The notes under the pieces are model-generated. The model was not told where the DNA came from. It saw only the letters and a program-made list of their open reading frames with translations, and searched no databases. Both the position numbers and the translations under genes were made by a program. This document shows positions 12,501 to 23,900 of a stretch of DNA of 64,000 bases, piece by piece; the stretch's first letter is position 1, and each line of letters begins with the position of its first letter. The stretch comes from Ciona intestinalis (taxonomy: Eukaryota; Chordata; Ascidiacea; Phlebobranchia; Cionidae): assembly GCF_000224145.3 (NCBI RefSeq), contig NW_004190441.2, forward strand, positions 394,688 to 458,687. The letters run 5' to 3'.

Positions 12501-12737
12501 TTCACTTTTGATTTAAATGTAAACTTTTTGTGATATATAAAAATACCGGTTACACAAAATTATCCGTAAATGAAATATAGTGAAGTTCATAAAACTTACA
12601 AGTTATATAAAATCACTTTCAATTTGTTTAAAAAGATCAAACTTTTTATCTTAAGATAAAACTTACCTTTGCGTAAAACAACACGCCAAGTTGACGGCGC
12701 ATAAAATAAGTGCGCATATCGAGAAAGCCCTTTTCAT
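522..12737 (-). CDS. Alpha-2-macroglobulin/thioester-family protein, 3'-partial (20 exons)
   Basis: Secreted protease-trapping or opsonin-type protein of the A2M/C3/CD109/TEP superfamily. Coding exons in order: 12667-12737 (ATG, signal peptide [20 protein letters not shown]), 11896-12073, 11418-11580, 10515-10567, 10414-10431, 10065-10119, 9595-9708, 8331-8527, 7630-7857, 6941-7111, 6439-6558, 5560-5776, 4935-5089, 4331-4480, 3791-4074, about 3671-3733, 3176-3405, 2380-2646, 1008-1349, 522-611. All phases match, giving about 1055 residues. Family signatures seen: [94 protein letters not shown] and [14 protein letters not shown]. The last motif sits just before the thioester domain in A2M proteins, so the thioester, complement-type domain and C-terminus lie beyond the left edge. 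The start of exon 3671-3733 is the least certain border (3724 is an alternative). A2M, CD109 and TEP subfamilies cannot be told apart without the C-terminus. Confidence 0.92.
655..830 (+). repeat. Two SINE 3' modules
   Basis: Two units, the second degenerate, in the A2M-gene intron between the pre-thioester exon and the Methyltransf_FA exon. Confidence 0.6.
1008..1349 (-). other. Single-exon Methyltransf_FA (farnesoic acid O-methyltransferase-like) domain within the A2M-family gene
   Basis: This 342-nt exon encodes 114 residues. The N-terminal part reads [11 protein letters not shown] and [15 protein letters not shown]; then come [15 protein letters not shown] and [19 protein letters not shown]. 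That order (yEIvlGG..N..S.I, FWi.W..g.i.vG.g, i.yVGf.t..g..geWrf) matches the Pfam Methyltransf_FA / FAMeT-like family, which despite its name is not an established methyltransferase fold. The exon has clean borders: acceptor CCCACAG, donor GTAAGT. It is phase 1 at both ends, so it could be added or skipped without changing frame. It lies between the MG-type exon 2380-2646 and the exon preceding the thioester domain. Confidence 0.85.
1387..1575 (-). mobile_element. MITE, left terminus degraded
   Basis: Interior in reverse orientation (CACTTTTAGCAC … GGTCTATAGGAGTCGTGAG) and an intact right end (CCCCCCACCCTACTATA). Confidence 0.65.
1775..2095 (-). mobile_element. tRNA-derived SINE, antisense copy
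   Basis: On the minus strand: head with GTGGTTAGCGCGC, body including CTACCATTGTGGGCGCATAT, and a 3' module (GGGCACGAGGTGTATGAAAC). It lies in an A2M-gene intron. Confidence 0.65.
2785..2945 (+). repeat. Two SINE 3' modules
   Basis: Two diverged units (AACAGAACACCCGTGTTATA) directly abutting the MITE at 2947. Confidence 0.6.
2947..3145 (+). mobile_element. MITE, full length
   Basis: TATAGTAGGAGGGGGGAAG … CCCCCACTCTACTATA with the standard interior; A2M intron. Confidence 0.75.
3791..4074 (-). other. Bait-region exon of the A2M-family gene
   Basis: The 95-codon exon starts [13 protein letters not shown] and contains [13 protein letters not shown], the segment that leads into the bait region in A2M and CD109. 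It then continues through a stretch rich in K, R, Q and S, and ends [14 protein letters not shown]. The next exon brings basic residues and then FFPETWVW. A donor-like AAG|GTAACC at 3883 inside this exon gives a phase that does not match the next exon, so the longer form ending at 3791 (donor GTGCGT) is preferred. The basic stretch would be the protease-sensitive bait. Confidence 0.7.
4164..4322 (+). mobile_element. MITE with internal deletion
   Basis: Ends GGGGTAGAATGGGATAC and GTCCCATCTTACCCCAC; part of the interior is missing. Confidence 0.55.
4560..4765 (+). repeat. Unnamed interspersed repeat
   Basis: AATTAAAACAGTAAAGAGAA, GTAGCAGCAAAATGACATC, AAAAGCGTGGCTGCCAAAG, CAGTATAAATCAACTTATAT. 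The same ordered blocks recur at the other sites listed as this family. Confidence 0.6.
5838..6205 (+). repeat. Tandem array of about four SINE 3' modules
   Basis: Four units of about 93-100 bp, each AAGCGGGCACGAGGTG … CACCCGTGTTATAACGAC … AAATAAGTTACATACGTGG. They are nearly identical, so the expansion is recent. It lies in an A2M-gene intron. Confidence 0.75.
6721..6916 (+). mobile_element. MITE, full length
   Basis: ATATAGTAGGGTGGGGGAAT … CTCCCACCCTATTGTATA with the standard interior. Confidence 0.72.
8735..9455 (+). repeat. 97-bp satellite array, about seven units
   Basis: The unit start GGGTGAGGTCC recurs at 8857, 8954, 9051, 9148, 9245, 9341 and 9438 (spacing 96-97). The shared core is CCCCAACATTGTATATGCAC … ATTCTATTCTATATGGGTG … GCCATGGGACCTG. 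It lies in an A2M intron. Reading frames inside it are periodic and not genes. Confidence 0.88.
9836..10012 (+). mobile_element. MITE, slightly shortened
   Basis: GGATGGGGGAAGATGGGACA … GTCTTCCCCATTCTCC; directly upstream (minus sense: downstream) of A2M exon 10065-10119. Confidence 0.68.
10414..10431 (-). other. 18-nt microexon of the A2M-family gene
   Basis: It encodes VTAYVV between exon 10515-10567 (ends at residues PVGEN) and exon 10065-10119 (begins [12 protein letters not shown]). Acceptor TTTTGCAG and donor GTAAGC flank it, and both ends are phase 0. In A2M relatives this is a beta-strand just before the motif (D)PKGNRIxQWKD, so the six residues are expected in the protein. Confidence 0.82.
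11675..11873 (-). mobile_element. MITE, full length
   Basis: ATAGTACCGTGGGGTAAG … CATCTTACCCCACAGCAATA; it ends about 20 bp from A2M exon 11896-12073. Confidence 0.7.
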
Positions 12738-12856
12738 TGCAAAATATAGAGCTGTCATATATTAGATCCTTACGCTGGCTGAATCTTTTGAAAGTGGAGG
12801 CCCGACCCCTCGCCTTCCGACCTAGATCGCTTTGTTACGCATCAATTGTCGCATTG

Positions 12857-13156
12857 TGACGTAAGGTTGCCACCATGAAGCGTTATTTACTTCTTTCCAA
12901 AAGTGACACTTGCAGTGAGACGCCTGGGGCGAAACTGCCACAGCGGAACCGACAATAAATAAACCGTTTGATCAATCGAACGTAAGTTCATAATGACGTA
13001 ATCGCGTGTTGCTTCGATTCGGGATTGTTACGTCACGGCCTTTGTTACGTCACTGAGCCATTGATTCACCGGCACTGTGTACTGCGGTTTGTTTGTGACG
13101 ACATAAACGATGTTTTCGTGACAATTAATGGATCGCGTGTTGAGAAAATTACGTCA
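12857..13156. promoter_or_regulatory. Cluster of CRE-like TTACGTCA sites upstream of the A2M-family start codon
   Basis: Exact eight-base TTACGTCA or its complement TGACGTAA is seen at 12857-12864, 12994-13001, 13028-13035, 13045-13052 and 13149-13156, between 120 and 420 bp upstream of the start codon at 12737. This is the consensus bound by CREB/ATF-type bZIP factors. Further copies occur in exon 2 and intron 1 (about 12055 and 12078). The same word also occurs elsewhere in the window, for example near 20, 4920 and 5000, so function is inferred from clustering only. Confidence 0.35.
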
Positions 13157-13593
13157 AGGTCAATCTCCAGAATCGCGTAGAAAGCGACCATTGTTGGAGA
13201 AAAAGTGGCAACGAATCAGCTTGAGCGATCTCTTCTTATTGTTCTCATTATCTTCTTATTAAATCTTAATATTACATTAGATTTTGTGACATAGGATCCA
13301 AGAAAGGCCACAATGTCATGTCATATCGTTTAATCTCTTCCGGGTTTAAATACGACACCACCCGGTCAGGTAGAATAACACGCGTTATGGTAGCTCGTAA
13401 ATAATTACTTTCACACAACTTTTATCAATGAACGTGTTATAACGACTGTCGTTGTATCAATACTTTGCGTGTATATTACGCTGCCTTCGTTATCGTGACC
13501 GATGCGACAAATAAGTTCATTCATTCATTCATAGAAAACGCAATCAACTTTTATACGAGTGTTGTTTAACTGTTACTTAACGTTTTATGCTTT

Positions 13594-13737
13594 TATATAC
13601 AGTAGAAAAAAACATTTAAAGAATTATAAAAACGTTTCCTCACGACACCCATAGACCGTTGTTAATTGTTTAAAAGATCAAGATTTTTTAATATTATGTG
13701 CTAAAGGCGTCCCATCTACCTCCACCCTACTATATAC
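13594..13737 (+). mobile_element. MITE, internally deleted
   Basis: A short left end, then CATTTAAAGAATTATAAAAA … CTCCACCCTACTATAT. Confidence 0.55.
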
Positions 13738-14491
13738 TAATTCGACCTTCGCTGAGAAGACAAAATAATGCTATTCATTCATTTATTGATGTAAAAAGCA
13801 ACCCAACCCGTTTTGCCTCAATGTTATTATTCTGGTTATGAATTACAACCATCTATCCCACCGTATGTACGTGATCGGCCGTCACTTGACACCGCCATGC
13901 ACTTAAGCTGTTACAAAACACGAACAGAGGGAAACTATCAACCAGCAGGGTGAGGTCCCAGTTAACCATTGTATGTTCATATCAACTTACATGTGTGACA
14001 ACAATGATAACAATACAAATACTGTGTTGAGGCTTGCACATCTTCCTCAACCTTCGGGTGTGATGTCAGTTGTTTCCGCGGGCAGCTGGTACACGACACG
14101 CTTCACTTCACGTTGAGATGTTTGCTTCTACCACTGACCCTATACTCGCAGGTCGTTCGTTGCGAAACTGCGACACAGTTTATTTTCGGCTTGTGACGTA
14201 CGAGTAACTCCCGATGTACGCTGTAGTGCGCGCCTAATATTAAGTGCAGGCGATCCCTGCTGACAGATGTACGTGGTAATTGACAAGTTAAACCCAACCC
14301 GTTCGTAACCACTGACGTTCAGTAATCGCAGCACTCCTGCGTGATTAACGACTTTTACTTAGAATTATTTAAACTGACGCAAACTTACACGAGTTCTGCG
14401 CGATTTCTCAAAAACTTCAAACAGTGTAATTGAATGCCACAATTGGACTTATGGCTACGCACAAGTTGAAATTAATTTCTAAATCTAAATA

Positions 14492-14691
14492 ACATATAGT
14501 AGGGCGGGGTAAGATGTAAACCGTTAGCACATGTAATATCACGTATTTCTAAATTTTGATTTTAACGATTGGCAACGCTTTTTCGTGGTGATATGGTTAT
14601 TAAAATATGAAAATATTCTTTGTTTACCACCAAATGGGACGACAAAGGAGAATTGAAGCATGGACCATCTTGCCCCAACTACTATACTTAA
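14492..14691 (-). mobile_element. MITE-like element, diverged
   Basis: ATATAGTAGGGCGGGGTAAG left end and GCCCCAACTACTATAC right end; the interior is diverged (CACCAAATGGGACGAC). Confidence 0.6.
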
Positions 14692-14994
14692 AAACGTGTT
14701 TTTTTTAATTATAGAATCTCTAAATTGATATGTTGCAGTGACATGATAGTAACAATAACACAAGTGCTTGTATATAAGTTGTGAGGGAGATACCATATGT
14801 TTATTACCGAATGGGACGATAAAAGGGAATAAAAACATGGACCATCTTACCCCAACCTATTATATTTGACAACGTGGTATTTATAATTAAGTGAGAATTT
14901 CTAATTTGTTAGTGACACGATGGTAACAATAACATAAGTGCTTGTACATAAGTTGTGGGAGAGATACTACCATTTAGAATAAGAAGTCACCCCT

Positions 14995-17900
14995 TTACAT
15001 GATGAATGAGAGCAGAAGAAAGGTTGTAAGGCTTACAATCCACGATGCTTTGAATGCATGGGCCGACCCTGGAGGTGGATCAACGAAGAAAGTTGTTGGG
15101 GCGACGTTCGATGGATCGGCAACGTTGTTGGATTGGTCGAACGCACGAATGGCAAACGCTATTCTGTTGTAATAACACAACATTTTTTATAATAATCAAT
15201 TTATAGTAAAGATAAATTTTATAAATCCATTTGTTATTATATTTAAAAGAATATTTATAATAATAACATAAAAAAAAACTGTTTACATAAGATTACACGC
15301 GTAATCAGTCACTTAATAAAAGAGACTTTATTGTACAATTTCTGTCACATAACACAAAAATATATTTATATATTCAAATACAATGGCTAAAATTAAATTA
15401 GTTTAAATAGCTAAGAAACGAGGAAACAGCAGCAAACGGCAGTCGTTAAAACGAACTTGTTAAGGGTACATGGTAAATGAAAAAAATGGTCAAATAAGAG
15501 TGTGGCTGGGGAATCTTTGTGTAGGCAGCAGTTATTACTTACGTTATTTTATCGGCGTGTCCAAACAGGAGCGGCAAAACTACAAAATTCTCCTTGCTGC
15601 CCGCAACACTGGGTGCGGTCAAGTTTCCACTTTTAACGAAAGTTTCGTTAATAGGAAGGCAGGAGTCAAAGTTGTCGAGCAGTTTACTAACGTTGTTGAT
15701 CGTGTAGCGGAGGTCGTACTTTGACGCTGGAACACAACAACATATATAGTAGGGTGGGGGAAATGGGACACCTTTAGCACACAATATTCAAATATCCTGA
15801 TCGTGTTTTAAACAATTAACAACGGTCCATGGGAGTCGTGAGGATTACCAAATGGGAGGAGAAAATAGAGTGAAAATGTGTCCCATCTTCCCCCACCCTA
15901 CTATACATTGTATTTACACTTGTTACCTCTATTTTCTCATCCCATTTGGTAGTAAACGAAGAACATTCAAAGANNNNNNNNNNNNNNNNNNNNNNNNNNN
16001 NNNNNNNNNNNNNNNNNNNNNNNCATTGAAGCGACACATGTTACCTCTATGTTCTCATCCCATTTGGTAGTAAACAAAGAACATTCAAAGAATTATAAAA
16101 CCGTTTCCTCACGACTCCCATGGACCGTTGTTAATTGTTTAAAACACGATCAGGATATTTGAATATTGTGTGCTAAAGGTGTCCCGCCTTTCCCCAAGCA
16201 CCCTACTATAACTAACAATTCTGAAAATCATATTCTGACAATTTTTTTGAATTTCTAAATGATTGACGTTCCGTCTGCTTAGAGTGCATGTCGTTAGGTG
16301 TCTTGCACAAACACAAATGTAACCTTTAAAAGATCATAAAATAAAACAACCAACTGCCAAAGGATCTCTTTCGTAAAGTGAATATTCGTTACCTTTGCCG
16401 TCGTCATAATCGGAGCCAGGCGCAGTGAAACTAAGCGTCAAACCATCACTCCAACTGTAAACGTCGTTTTGTTCAACGAACAGATCAAGGATGCGACTCG
16501 GTGGGAATTTGTCACCAGATATGGGTTTTCTACGAGTGTTAGTTTAAGTTTGTAGCAAAATTCAACAAGAGAGCACATATCTAATGAATAAGCACGTATT
16601 ATAATAATATAACAAATTATCGGCCATACATAAAAAATTGAAAAAATTCAAAAAAATAATCACCCACAAAGTAACATACTTGGTAACTCGTAAGCTGGCG
16701 CGAGGTGTAGTAACACCCGTGTTATAACGACTGTCGTTTCCCGGCCACGCGAGGATAACCAAGTTACATTCATTCAAGCATAGTTTTAATAAATTAAGAA
16801 TTTTAGATTTTGTAAAATAAGCACATTCAGTAAGACAGTTTTAAAAAACGTGACGTCCCAGTTGTCCAAAAGTTTCGGTTCAAACTAAAAATATCTTTAT
16901 TGATGTCGGAAGTTAAGTCAAGTCAAACATGTTTACTGATATCTTGCTTTTACATACCCAGTGTAGGAGAACCCGCCGTTGGTGACAATTCTTGTGAAGT
17001 TTTCTACGCCGCCAGAGGGAGCTCGCGAGACGTACTTTCCCGCATTCGGATTTAAAACCACGTTTCCTAACATCATGAAATTGTTAACAACAAAAGTCAA
17101 CAAACTCATATAAAACTTAGATTGTTGATTTACCTTGCGAGTTTACGGTTCCAACATTAAGGGCGGCCCTTGACCCGGGACTTTGCAAGTATGGGTTTGA
17201 GTCGGTGCTGCTTACTGTCACCTGTGTTACAAAATCTTTCGTTAGTTTTTCTTGTGTAAAATGCACGAATATTTTTAACTTTATGTTTTTGCGTAATTTT
17301 AAAACGCAGCGTTGAACTCATTACCTCTGGGTTAGAGACATGCGAGTTAATCAACACCTATATATACAAACCTCAACCGAATATCTCCCAGGACTCGTGT
17401 AACCAGTGAAGTATCTTGAATACACACCGTCATTCAAGCGGACGTCAGGCGCTGTGGTGGAAACATTATTTATGGAGATTGTAGAAACCTATCTAAAGTA
17501 GTATTGTCCATATACACACGTTCCCTGGTGAAGTCTTGCCGTACGGCAGACGAAACGTTGGAAATACACTATGTTTTCATACCAGATGAGTCGTTGAAAG
17601 ATTATTTACATTATGCCAGGTAGCACAAGTAACAAAATGTTCATATATATATATAGGCTAAAAATTAAATGAACGTTGCAGAGTAAACACAACAATGAGA
17701 CTAAAATGAGTTGACGAATTATACTAGAAAATAGAAATCATAGGAATTGTAATAGCGCGATTCAGCTCACGGTTCGCACAATAATTATTATTGTTTTCAA
17801 ATGCCAGAAGTTAAGATTAAATTCACTCTTACCGGCTCCAGCATCATACAGTTCAATAGATGTTTCGCCGCCATCTGGTGTGCCGATACTAGCGAATACT

Positions 17901-20900
17901 TGGGCGCCGAGCACAGGAGAGAACCCTTGTGACACCTGAATAATTATTAAGTGTCATATAGATTCTTTTTCGTCGAACATTATTTTGCTCTTGTTGTTAT
18001 TTGGGCTTTTTCCCACATATCTAAATTCCTAATTGTCTAGCATTCATTCTTTAATCTTTTGACTAAAATCAATTCATAATATATATAGTAGAGTGGGTGA
18101 AGACGGGACATCGTTATCATAAAATGTCCAAATATCCTAATCGTGTTTTAAACAATTACCAACGGTCTATGGGAGTCGTGAGGGTACGGTTTTACAATTC
18201 TTTGAGTGTTCTTTGTTTACTACCAATTGGGACGAGAAAATAGAATAAAAAGGTGTCCCATCTTCCCCCACCCTACTATATTACACAGGTTTTATTACAC
18301 CATACGTTGTTACTGCGTTGCTAACAATAAAAGTCACTTTGTTTGTTCTCGTGCGCGTAAAGTTGGATATTAATAGGACATGTTATTCTACTATAAACCT
18401 AACCGATGATAAATGTTTGAAATGTTGGACCAAGTGGAAATTAATCACATCAGTAACTAAAGGTTTCGGAGTTAAGTTTGTGGTAAATCAGCACAATTGT
18501 AAACAAACTGACTTGCGCATACACCACGATGGCTTGACCTGTCCCGACGTCTGTTTGGTCCAATCCCGATGACACTACGATGGGCTGGATTTGTTTGCTT
18601 GAAGCCGCTGACGTCACTGTTGCTGTAACGACCTGGCTGTATGCTGACGACGTTGAAACGTAATATTTCCACAAGCCAACCTAAGGAATTTTTACGAAAT
18701 GAATGAATGAATGTAACTTATTTATCCTCGCATGGCAGGGCAACAACAGTTGTTATAACACAGATGTTCTGTTCCATACGCCTCGTGTCCGCTTACAAGT
18801 TACCCTGTATGTAACTTATTTATCCTCGCATGGCGGGCAACAACAGTTGTTATAACACAGGTGTTCTGTTTCATACACCTCGTGCACGCTTACGAGTTAC
18901 CGCGTATGTAACTAATTTATCCTCGCATGGCGGGGCAACGACAGTCGTTATAACACGGGTGTTCTGTTTCATACACCTGGTGTGTTACAAGTTACCACGT
19001 GTAATTTTATGGGTGATTCTTTAGGAGAATTTTCATTTCTTGCTGTTGATTTTTATCTTACCGTTGCTGTTCCTGGCAATGGGAATTCCACAAATTCAAA
19101 TTCCGCATTTATTTCAGCAAGCGGGTGGCCGGGACAACTGTTAGTGGTTATCGATGGTTTGGTTGAGTAAGTGCAACCAGATGGGTGTTCAAGTTCCACG
19201 TTTATCGCTATGTTATATTGGGACCAAGTGAATGAGAATAACGTTTGGTTTCCTACAGTTGAGTCGATGGTAACGGAGCCGGTGTATGTTGAGTATTTAT
19301 CTACACTGAATGATGAGCTGTGAACCTGGAAGATATTGTATGTTGGGGTAAGATGGTACAGTCGGTTGGGGTAAGATGGTATAGTCGGTTGGGGTAAGAT
19401 GGTATGGTGGGTTGGGGTTAGATTGTCCATGTATAGTAAGGTGGTGAAAGACGGGACACTTTTAGCACATAATATCTAAATATATTTATCATGTTTTAAA
19501 CAATTAACAGTCGTGTGGATACGGTATTATAATTTTTAAATGTTATTTGATTACTACCAAGTTGGACGAGAAAATAGAAAGAAAAGGTGTCCCATCTTCC
19601 CCCACCCTACTTATATATATATATATGGTATACATTGTCATAGATTGTCATATATGGTAAGTTGGGATAAGATTGTCCATGCTTTCAATTTCTTTTACCG
19701 CCACACTTAATAGCAAACAATAAATATTTACAGAATTATGTAACCGCATTCTCACGACTCTCGTTATTTGTTTTAAATAAATATATGAGCGAAGACACAA
19801 CTGTACTGTAGCTGTATAGCAGCCACGCCTTTATTTGACGGTTTACTCAAGTAGTTTTTACTCGTATCGTGTTTTAACGACTGTTGTTTTGCTGCTAATT
19901 CCATTTTCTTCTCTGTTTAAATTAACATGATTTGTGTTAATGTATCCAAAGAGATAAATTAAACTTGTGTTGATGTTTTATACGAATGCAACTACCTTGA
20001 ACGTTTCAGTTATTTTTTAAATAAAACTACCTTAAATTTCATTGTATATATTTCATAAACATGCAAAATGCTATAGCAGTGACTGACTAAAAAATGGCCG
20101 GCAACATTAGGTCTAGCAGAATAAGAATACAGCAGCGCAGATAAAGCACATGAGACTATACCTTGAAAGTTTCAGTAAACACATCACCATCATTGGGGGA
20201 AGCAAGACTTTGAAACGCCCCCAATATTTGTGTAATGTCCGCCATATCCCCATAAAACCAAACACCATTCGTATCTTCCACCAGTTGCTCAAGGTCGGCG
20301 TTGCCGGATGTTGTGTAATATATTGCGTCAACAACAACTAACTAAAAATGCATGTAACTTATTCATCTTCGCATAGCGGGGCAACGTCAGTCGTTATAAC
20401 ACAGGTGTTCTGTTTCATACACCCCGTGCCCACTTACGAGTTACCATGTATGTAACTTATTTATCCTTACATGGCGGGGCAACGACAGTTGTTATAACAC
20501 AGGTGTTCTGTTTCATACACCCCGTGCCCACTTACGAGTTACCATGTATGTAACTTATTTATCCTCACATGGCGGGGCAACGACAGTCGTTATAACACAG
20601 GTGTTCTGTTTCATACATCTCGTGTCCGCTTACAAGTTACCAAGTATGTAACTTTGGGTGATTAAATTTTGTTGGGAATTTTCTATAACTGTGTTGGAAC
20701 TTGATAAAGGTATGCCGTACGGTGTTAGTGAGGTTTTGTGTGGCAGGTGATACTAGGCAGGGGTTGGGAACCTTTTAGGAGGGGGGGGAAGTCATAGCTA
20801 CATATTTTTAGTGTATTTCCGTGGGAGATTATTGATCTTAATAAGCCAATCTCTGAAAGTAGATTTATAGAAACATTTTGGTACAAAACGAAACAGCCAA

Positions 20901-23900
20901 CTCATTCCCACCTTTTGTACCACTTCATCAGCTACGTCTTTTACCATCGGCTTTTGATTCTCCTCCCCGTCAGTAAACACAATGATATTCCCTCCAGCTG
21001 CACTTACTCCCTGTTCTTTCAACACCGTAATCGCCATCTGCAATTAAAGCTCAATCATGAATAAACAGCTCGGGTAAAAGCACGTAAATAATAGCAAACA
21101 ATACGTTTTTTAAGTAGAAGAGTTATTTAAAAATATACAGTAAGCTGGGGGAAGATGGGACACCTTTACCACATAATATCCAAATATCCTGGTCGTGCTT
21201 TAAACAAGTAACAACGGTCTATCGGAGTCGTGAGGATTCGGTTATATAATTCTTTAAATGCTCTTTGTTTACTACCAAATGGGACAAGAAAATAGAATGA
21301 AAATGTGTCCCATCTTAACCCAAAATACAATATATATCGTTATATAAATCGTTTTATAAGCATAGGAGTTATTTACATATATATTACGTTATGCCTACTG
21401 GTAGCAACAACAGCAGAAGTAAAATTCACTTTGTTCATTATTAGGCCTCTTTATTTAATTGGTTATTAACTTTAATATCACCTCAAGTCCACAACCGATA
21501 CAAGTGCTATCATGAGCTTTGGTTGGTAGTTTGTTCAATAAGTTGGTTCTGTCGCTGTCGTCTTGTATCGTTGTTAATGATGCCAGCTTATAAGCCTTCG
21601 TATTGAACTCAACGATACCAACTTGGTCTCCAACGGCCACTGATTGTGAGATAAAGATGCTCACCGTCTGCCGCATTTGCTCCAGTCTAGTCTGTTAAGA
21701 GACAAACACTTGTGAATGTTAAATGGCCAAACATAGGGCTGTAAAATTCACCGATTATGTAAAATATACCATAAAGAATCAATCTCCCACAAAGTTACAT
21801 ACGTAGTAAGTCGTTAGCGGACACAAGATGTATGGAACAGAACACCAGTGTTATAAGAACTGTCGTTCCCCCGCTATACGAGGATAAATAAACTAACGTT
21901 ATTCATTCAAACAATTGTTTATGAGTAGCCTATATCTTCCAAACTTAGCAACAACATTCAAACACAACTTTATAGCAACAACATTAACGACTGTCGAAGA
22001 ACAACACGTCGATCCTCTAGTATAGTCGAAACTACGTTTATGCTGTAATTCAATATAGGACTTCATTTTACAGTCACGTACCCCTTCCATGCTCTTAGAC
22101 GTGTCCAGCACCAACACGTATCTCCTGCTGCTGTCGATTTGAACCAACCGAAATATAGGGTTCGTGTTCAGACCATATTTCGGGGGTTTGCATTGTTTAA
22201 GAAATCCTTAGATTCCATGATAACCTCCCATGCGCTTTTCAAATCACAAAGTCGGTTTTGTTCGTTAGGAGCTTCTCTGTTGTGATGGTTGTAAGAATCG
22301 GTTTCGTCGTTGTGGCAAAACATGGTGACCTGCGATGTATTTTAAACTTAATTATAATTTAGCACCCACAAAGTAACATACGTATAAAAAGCTCCTAAGC
22401 TGGCACGAGGTGTATGAAACAGAACACCTGTGTTTTAACGACTTTCGTTTTTCGGCCATGCGAGGATAAATGAGTTACACACGTGGTAACTTGTAAGCGG
22501 ACACGAGGTGTATAAAACAGAACACCAGCGTTATAATGCCTGTCGTTGCCCCGCTATGCGAAGATAAACAAACTAAAGTTATTCGTTCAAACAATTGTTT
22601 ATGAGTAGCCTATATCTTCCAAACTTAGCAACAACATTTAAACACCGCGTCACCTGTGACAAGTATTGGTGTGACATAAGTGATGTTGTTAGGTCCGCAC
22701 TTTGTTCCGCGTATGGAAGAAACAAACACCCGTCTTCCATCAACCCGTTTTCAAGGTTCCTCTGGCAGTCACGTGAATTTCCGGTTGAGTAATCAACCAC
22801 TTTGTTTTTCCCATCCAGTGTTGACGGGCATCTGGAAATGTTTAAATGTTTGGGGTTATTTATTTAACTTATTTATCCTCACATGGCGGCCAACGACAGT
22901 CGTATAACACAGGGGTTCTGTTTCATACACCTAATCGTTATCGCTTACAAGTTTCCACATATAAGTAAACAGTGAAAAAAATGAGTGAATTAGTGAAAGC
23001 AGATCTAGATACACTACTAGCTCTTTGAAAATATAGCGATATAACTCGAATACGTTTACCTGGTAGCTTGTACTGTACCATGGCTATCATAATAATAAGG
23101 ACTGTAGCCGGTGGTGTATGTTTCATCGAAGACACCCCAACGTAGATGAGCCCATTCGTGTACGATGGCTTTCCCTGTGAATATAAAATCAATAATCATA
23201 CAAAACTACAGAAATATTTCAACTGCGATTTATAAGGGACAGTAGGTTGGGGTAAGATGGTGCATGTTTTCATTCTCCTTTATCGTCACAATTGGTTGTA
23301 AATAAGGAATATTTACAGAATTATAAAACCGTATCCTCACGACTCTAAGAAAAAGTTGTTTTTGTTTAAAACACGATTAGAAAATATGGGACATTATATG
23401 CGCTTAACAATATAGCCATCTTACCCCACAGTACTACTCATATGTTTATTAGCGATCTAGATTCCATACTGTTTACACGTTTAGATAGGGTTAATTTAAA
23501 CGAGCAAAATTTCAGATTAACGAAAATCTGAATTATAGATTTTCGTAAATTTGTAACTTTTTTTCAATCCTGAATTCCTTTGTCTTTTATCGGTTTGAAC
23601 AATTGGTTCTAAAAATTCAGATTATCGACTCTACTGGCAAACCTCTAGGCCCGAAGTCTTCCACGAATGATTGGTTGGTTAGATAGTCCGGTGTTAGATG
23701 GATATAGCTTGCTGTTTCACCGCAGTTACCATATTGTAGCGTGTATGGGGTGTCTTGGTAGACGGGGTTGGCTTCGGCTATCAGAACGTCAGCCTAAAAC
23801 AATACATTAGGTGTATAGGAGTAATACAATACGGATTTTCTGGTAATTATAGTACTACGAAGTAAGATGGGACACCTTTGGCACATAATATCCAAATATC

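Larger units (their letters stand above)
12738..14994. other. Intergenic region between the A2M-family and CLCA genes
   Basis: No exon is supported here. It holds the presumed A2M promoter, with several TTACGTCA/TGACGTAA sites at 12857-13156, a degenerate SINE tail near 13430-13520, MITE copies at 13594-13737 and 14492-14691, and a pair of diverged direct repeats (14694-14800 and 14871-14975). Reading frames at 14103-14334 look like chance. Confidence 0.6.
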
